In this document: one piece after another, positions 62,401-64,000 of the stretch
Position numbering within the stretch: position 1 is the stretch's first letter
Layout: every line of letters starts with the position of its first letter
Source: Hymenolepis diminuta
Lineage: Eukaryota > Platyhelminthes > Cestoda > Cyclophyllidea > Hymenolepididae
NCBI GenBank assembly: GCA_900708905.1
Contig: CAADRB010000026.1
Span: 1,343,752-1,407,751 of the forward strand
DNA: 64,000 nucleotides
Reading direction: 5' to 3'
Made by a program: the position numbers and the translations under genes
The notes under the pieces: generated by a model
The model's input: the letters and a program-made list of their open reading frames with translations, nothing else
The model's database searches: none
What the model was told of the DNA's origin: nothing

Positions 62401-63678
62401 ACTCAGAGCATAGAGAAGACTCCACAGGTCTTTTACGATGAAACTGGCATTCTATTACTATTTATTTATCTGTTAGCTCACTGAGTATGGGTCTATGGAC
62501 ATTGGGTCTGCAGACACACATTAACTGCTACCGGATTTCAGAGTGAATATTTCCGAGTGACAAAAAAGCAGTAATAGCAAGGAGCAAAACGCGTAACAAT
62601 AAAAATTAAACAGCAACAGTAGTAGAAAAGGCAAAAAGCACTTTCACTTTCGTCCAGTAATTTTCAACCGAAGAAGGAAGCCTTTCAATGGAATAGACGG
62701 TCTAAATCGGAAAATAAGAGACTGCCATTAAATATAGCAGTGTTTTACTTTAATCAATCACCGAGTAATCCTATCGATAAATTTTGCAAACCAGATAAAG
62801 CATAAGCTAGCTAACTGTCACACTGGATTCACTAAAAATGATTAACTGGTGACCTCAAATATTCTTAATAAGTAATATTACTTTCTTAACTTCACTTATC
62901 CCCATTTATTTCACATCTGTTGTTAAATTAAACTTACGCGCAGTGCTATGGATTCTGAACATTAATATTCTACGAAATTTGACGAGTTAGCTCAGAAGAT
63001 TCCTCTAGGAAATTTCACAGCACATCTTCAACGAAGAAGATCGTGCTGTGAAAAGCCTTACCAGTTCTCACACCCCGAAGCTTTTTTTGTTACAAAGACG
63101 AACCAGAAAAGGTCTTGAAAAAGATCAAGACCAGAACAAATCTATCATAATACGAAAGATCGGGCTAGCATGGCTAAAACAGCCAACAATGTCAATTCCC
63201 GTCAGCATATGCAAAAATTCACACTTCAAGGGAATTTGCACGAGAAAGGTAAGAAAATTCCCCAATAATAATATAATAAAAGCCCTAGCAAGTTACTATT
63301 TCACTTCTAATCACAACAATAGGAGCGTAAATAAGAAAAGGGATACCAATTTCGAGTCCTCCGATGGATAATCCATATCCCGTCTGCTGAATGGATCGTC
63401 ATCATAGTCATCATCTGAATCCTCCGAGAGACGTGAATGTCCAATACTGCGTGGGGCAGGAACGTTCGATGAGACCTCCCTTAAATCACTGGAGGTCGAT
63501 GGAGCATACTTTGGTCCCCCACCAATCTGTTGAGCTGCCGCTCTTGATTTGTGATCTTGTGCTGCCAGCACATCCATTGCAGATCGACGAGAACCAGTAC
63601 GACCACTTCCTGGTACAGGCGGAGCAATAGCGTCTGTTCGACCATACATTGGACACTCCTTGTTGGTTCTCATGTGAC
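56301..63678 (-). CDS. TAF1: TAF1 (TFIID subunit 1), C-terminal part, 8 exons; 5' end beyond the window
   Basis: TAF1 is the largest TFIID subunit. It scaffolds the complex at promoters in the nucleus and binds acetylated histone H4 through tandem bromodomains. Exons: 63678-63347, 61435-61142, 60308-59880, 58426-58182, 57196-57015, 56930-56797, 56727-56536, 56465-56301. Together they keep one frame: two carried-in bases, 656 codons and TAA. Order seen: second half of the zinc knuckle (GHMRTNKECPMY), an acidic and basic linker, RRRIDPIVSINHIFEEIYK leading into bromodomain 1 (Asn in FNGQ), bromodomain 2 (Asn in YNGP), then a long acidic Ser/Asp/Glu tail. The N-terminal and acetyltransferase-like (DUF3591) region must lie to the right of 64000. 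The last junction is the least certain. A SINE-like insert sits in one intron. Confidence 0.93.
56536..56727 (-). CDS. TAF1: TAF1 exon: acidic tail, part 2
   Basis: The acceptor is ctgttacag|TTCTCA. Encodes FSFADHASLGLAPEDS and LSSDSEDENDDMYDQEGG, typical of the Ser/Asp/Glu tail. To keep the frame, the exon must end CAATACATG|GTTGGT. The better-looking GTTG|GTAAAA four bases on would run into TGA. Confidence 0.75.
56797..56930 (-). CDS. TAF1: TAF1 exon: acidic tail, part 1
   Basis: The acceptor is cccgttcacag| and the donor AGA|GTAAGT. Encodes SYTASPLTNYTHEDDYEEHH and ends GASTFADEDSR. Phases fit both neighbours. Confidence 0.8.
57015..57196 (-). CDS. TAF1: TAF1 exon: post-bromodomain linker
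   Basis: The acceptor is ttctttag|C and the donor GAAG|GTAATT. Encodes HLEDLEGRKAEEGGDADTPG and on through SAPEKRPRIAQEEIE, a Pro/Ser/Glu-rich linker with a short basic KRPR patch. Assigned to TAF1 by phase, strand and spacing more than by sequence. Confidence 0.8.
57555..57675 (+). repeat. Dispersed repeat family G, copy in a TAF1 intron
   Basis: TTCATATCGATGGAAAGACC, then GCAAAACT and GGTTCTATAATGGAGTTCC match the copy at 31985-32125. It lies directly upstream of the SINE-like copy at 57735. Confidence 0.5.
57735..57935 (+). repeat. tRNA-derived SINE-like copy 3 in a TAF1 intron
   Basis: TGGCCCTGCAGTAACGTGC (A-box-like) is followed by GGGTCCGATACCC (57790-57802, B-box-like). Forty-nine bases on lies TAGAATGCGAGCTTCTCACC (57851-57870). 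It is antisense to TAF1. Confidence 0.55.
58182..58426 (-). CDS. TAF1: TAF1 exon: rest of bromodomain 2
   Basis: The acceptor is aacccttag|GACTAC. It starts DYYVKIANPMDLDTLRQRIK, then NREEFMRDTDLILSNC, the conserved Asn in YNGP and a C-terminal helix LEEQRELLDVVEKDIL. The donor TTAGA|GTAGGT leaves two bases that become Asp with the next exon, avoiding the TAG that follows in the unspliced frame. Confidence 0.92.
59880..60308 (-). CDS. TAF1: TAF1 exon: bromodomain 1 and start of bromodomain 2
   Basis: 143 codons, phase 0. The acceptor is cttttcaacag| and the donor ACC|GTGAGT. Contains MHPVSKKDFPNYYNLIEHPM, the MDL motif, QTRQEFMYDVNLIRENSEKF and the acetyl-lysine-contact Asn in FNGQ. The linker NKLMRLEKLANPL matches human DKLARLEKAINPL, and the second domain begins FHLPVDKRRYT. 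The usual PF shelf of bromodomain 1 (human NTYPFHTPV) is replaced by SKMFMHPV. Confidence 0.93.
61142..61435 (-). CDS. TAF1: TAF1 exon: pre-bromodomain linker
   Basis: 98 codons, phase 0. The acceptor is ctttgtag|CAAGAG and the donor AAG|GTCAGC. The middle is basic and Ser/Thr/Arg-rich. The end, GNRRRIDPIVSINHIFEEIYK split over the residues RRRIDPIVS and INHIFEEIYK, matches human [21 protein letters not shown], the first helix of bromodomain 1. Confidence 0.9.
63347..63678 (-). CDS. TAF1: TAF1 exon: zinc-knuckle end and acidic linker
   Basis: The acceptor is ctgtttcag|GTCACATGAGA; a carried-in G makes Gly, giving GHMRTNKECPMYGRTDA (human GHMRTNKFCPLYYQTNA). The C-terminal half is acidic (EDSDDDYDDDPFSRRD). 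The donor is TTG|GTATCC, moderately weak. The first two Cys of the knuckle must be in an exon outside the window. Confidence 0.9.
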
Positions 63679-64000
63679 CTGAAACAGTGAAACATTAAAT
63701 AATCCTAGGGTTAACAATTGAAAGCTTTCAAAACATAATAAAAGGAAAATAATACCGATCGCAACCAAACTCACGTTACGAAGCACCTTAGACAAAAATT
63801 GAAACAGTGCTGTCGATTATTCCAATCATCTAAGGTGCACTGATAGGCCTCAATCTCGTAACCTCGAACTTGATGTATGTTGCTACTTAACTACCGATGG
63901 TGTTTTTTAAAAATGTTTCATTCTACACTCAAATTTTAATCGTGTATTTAAAAAATGAAGTATGGAAGAGTAGGCAAACTATCGAGTTTTAAAACTAAAA
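63679..64000 (-). other. TAF1 intron running off the window
   Basis: Upstream of the first visible TAF1 exon. I looked for the CxxC half of the zinc knuckle and did not find it, so the next exon lies beyond 64000. Confidence 0.6.

Larger units (their letters stand above)
56466..63346 (-). other. Non-coding content of the TAF1 introns
   Basis: Introns: 63346-61436, 61141-60309, 59879-58427, 58181-57197, 57014-56931, 56796-56728 and 56535-56466. The last three are 69-84 bases, the others 0.8-1.9 kb. The 58181-57197 intron holds a family G fragment and a SINE-like copy. The 61141-60309 intron has a CpG-rich stretch near 60780-60990. The largest intron shows no extra exon that I can support. Confidence 0.6.

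Noticed and set aside
63391..63630. Plus-strand frame near the right end
   Set aside because: Antisense shadow of the TAF1 zinc-knuckle exon.
1..64000. CRISPR arrays, operons, bacterial promoters, rRNA
   Set aside because: No regularly spaced repeats or rRNA sequence; the gene structure is eukaryotic with GT/AG introns.

Overview
This is a eukaryotic, AT-rich, gene-poor window from a metazoan. It holds two conserved, intron-containing genes, both on the minus strand, separated by about 44 kb with no gene I can support. The proteins align well with animal NLK and TAF1 but are clearly divergent. That divergence, the AT-rich spacers, the decayed mariner and the many small dispersed repeats fit a fast-evolving invertebrate. 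My best guess is a parasitic flatworm such as a tapeworm, but this is an inference and not proven by any single feature.

Layout. 1-6018 is AT-rich spacer with repeat fragments. 6019-6121 is an assembly gap of Ns. 6122-7439 lies downstream of NLK and may include its 3' UTR. 7440-11158 (minus) is a complete NLK (nemo-like kinase) coding sequence in 7 exons; all intron phases agree and the model gives 539 residues. 11160-12740 is a CpG-richer upstream region with two TATA-type promoter candidates, a possible non-coding first exon and a long palindrome. 12741-41150 is a gene desert with several dispersed repeat families. 41151-42427 is a full-length but dead mariner transposon with both inverted repeats and a TA on each side. 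42428-56150 is more spacer, with tRNA-derived SINE-like copies and a few coding-like relics of unknown identity. 56301-63678 (minus) is the C-terminal part of TAF1 in 8 exons: the second half of the zinc knuckle, two bromodomains, an acidic tail and a stop. The rest of TAF1 lies beyond the right edge.

The two genes have related but separate roles. NLK is a proline-directed kinase of the Wnt, Notch and TGF-beta signalling networks. TAF1 is the largest TFIID subunit and reads acetylated histones at promoters. Nothing shows that they are linked beyond being neighbours in the same orientation. All splice junctions were read by eye from GT/AG sites, phase and family alignment, without transcript data.
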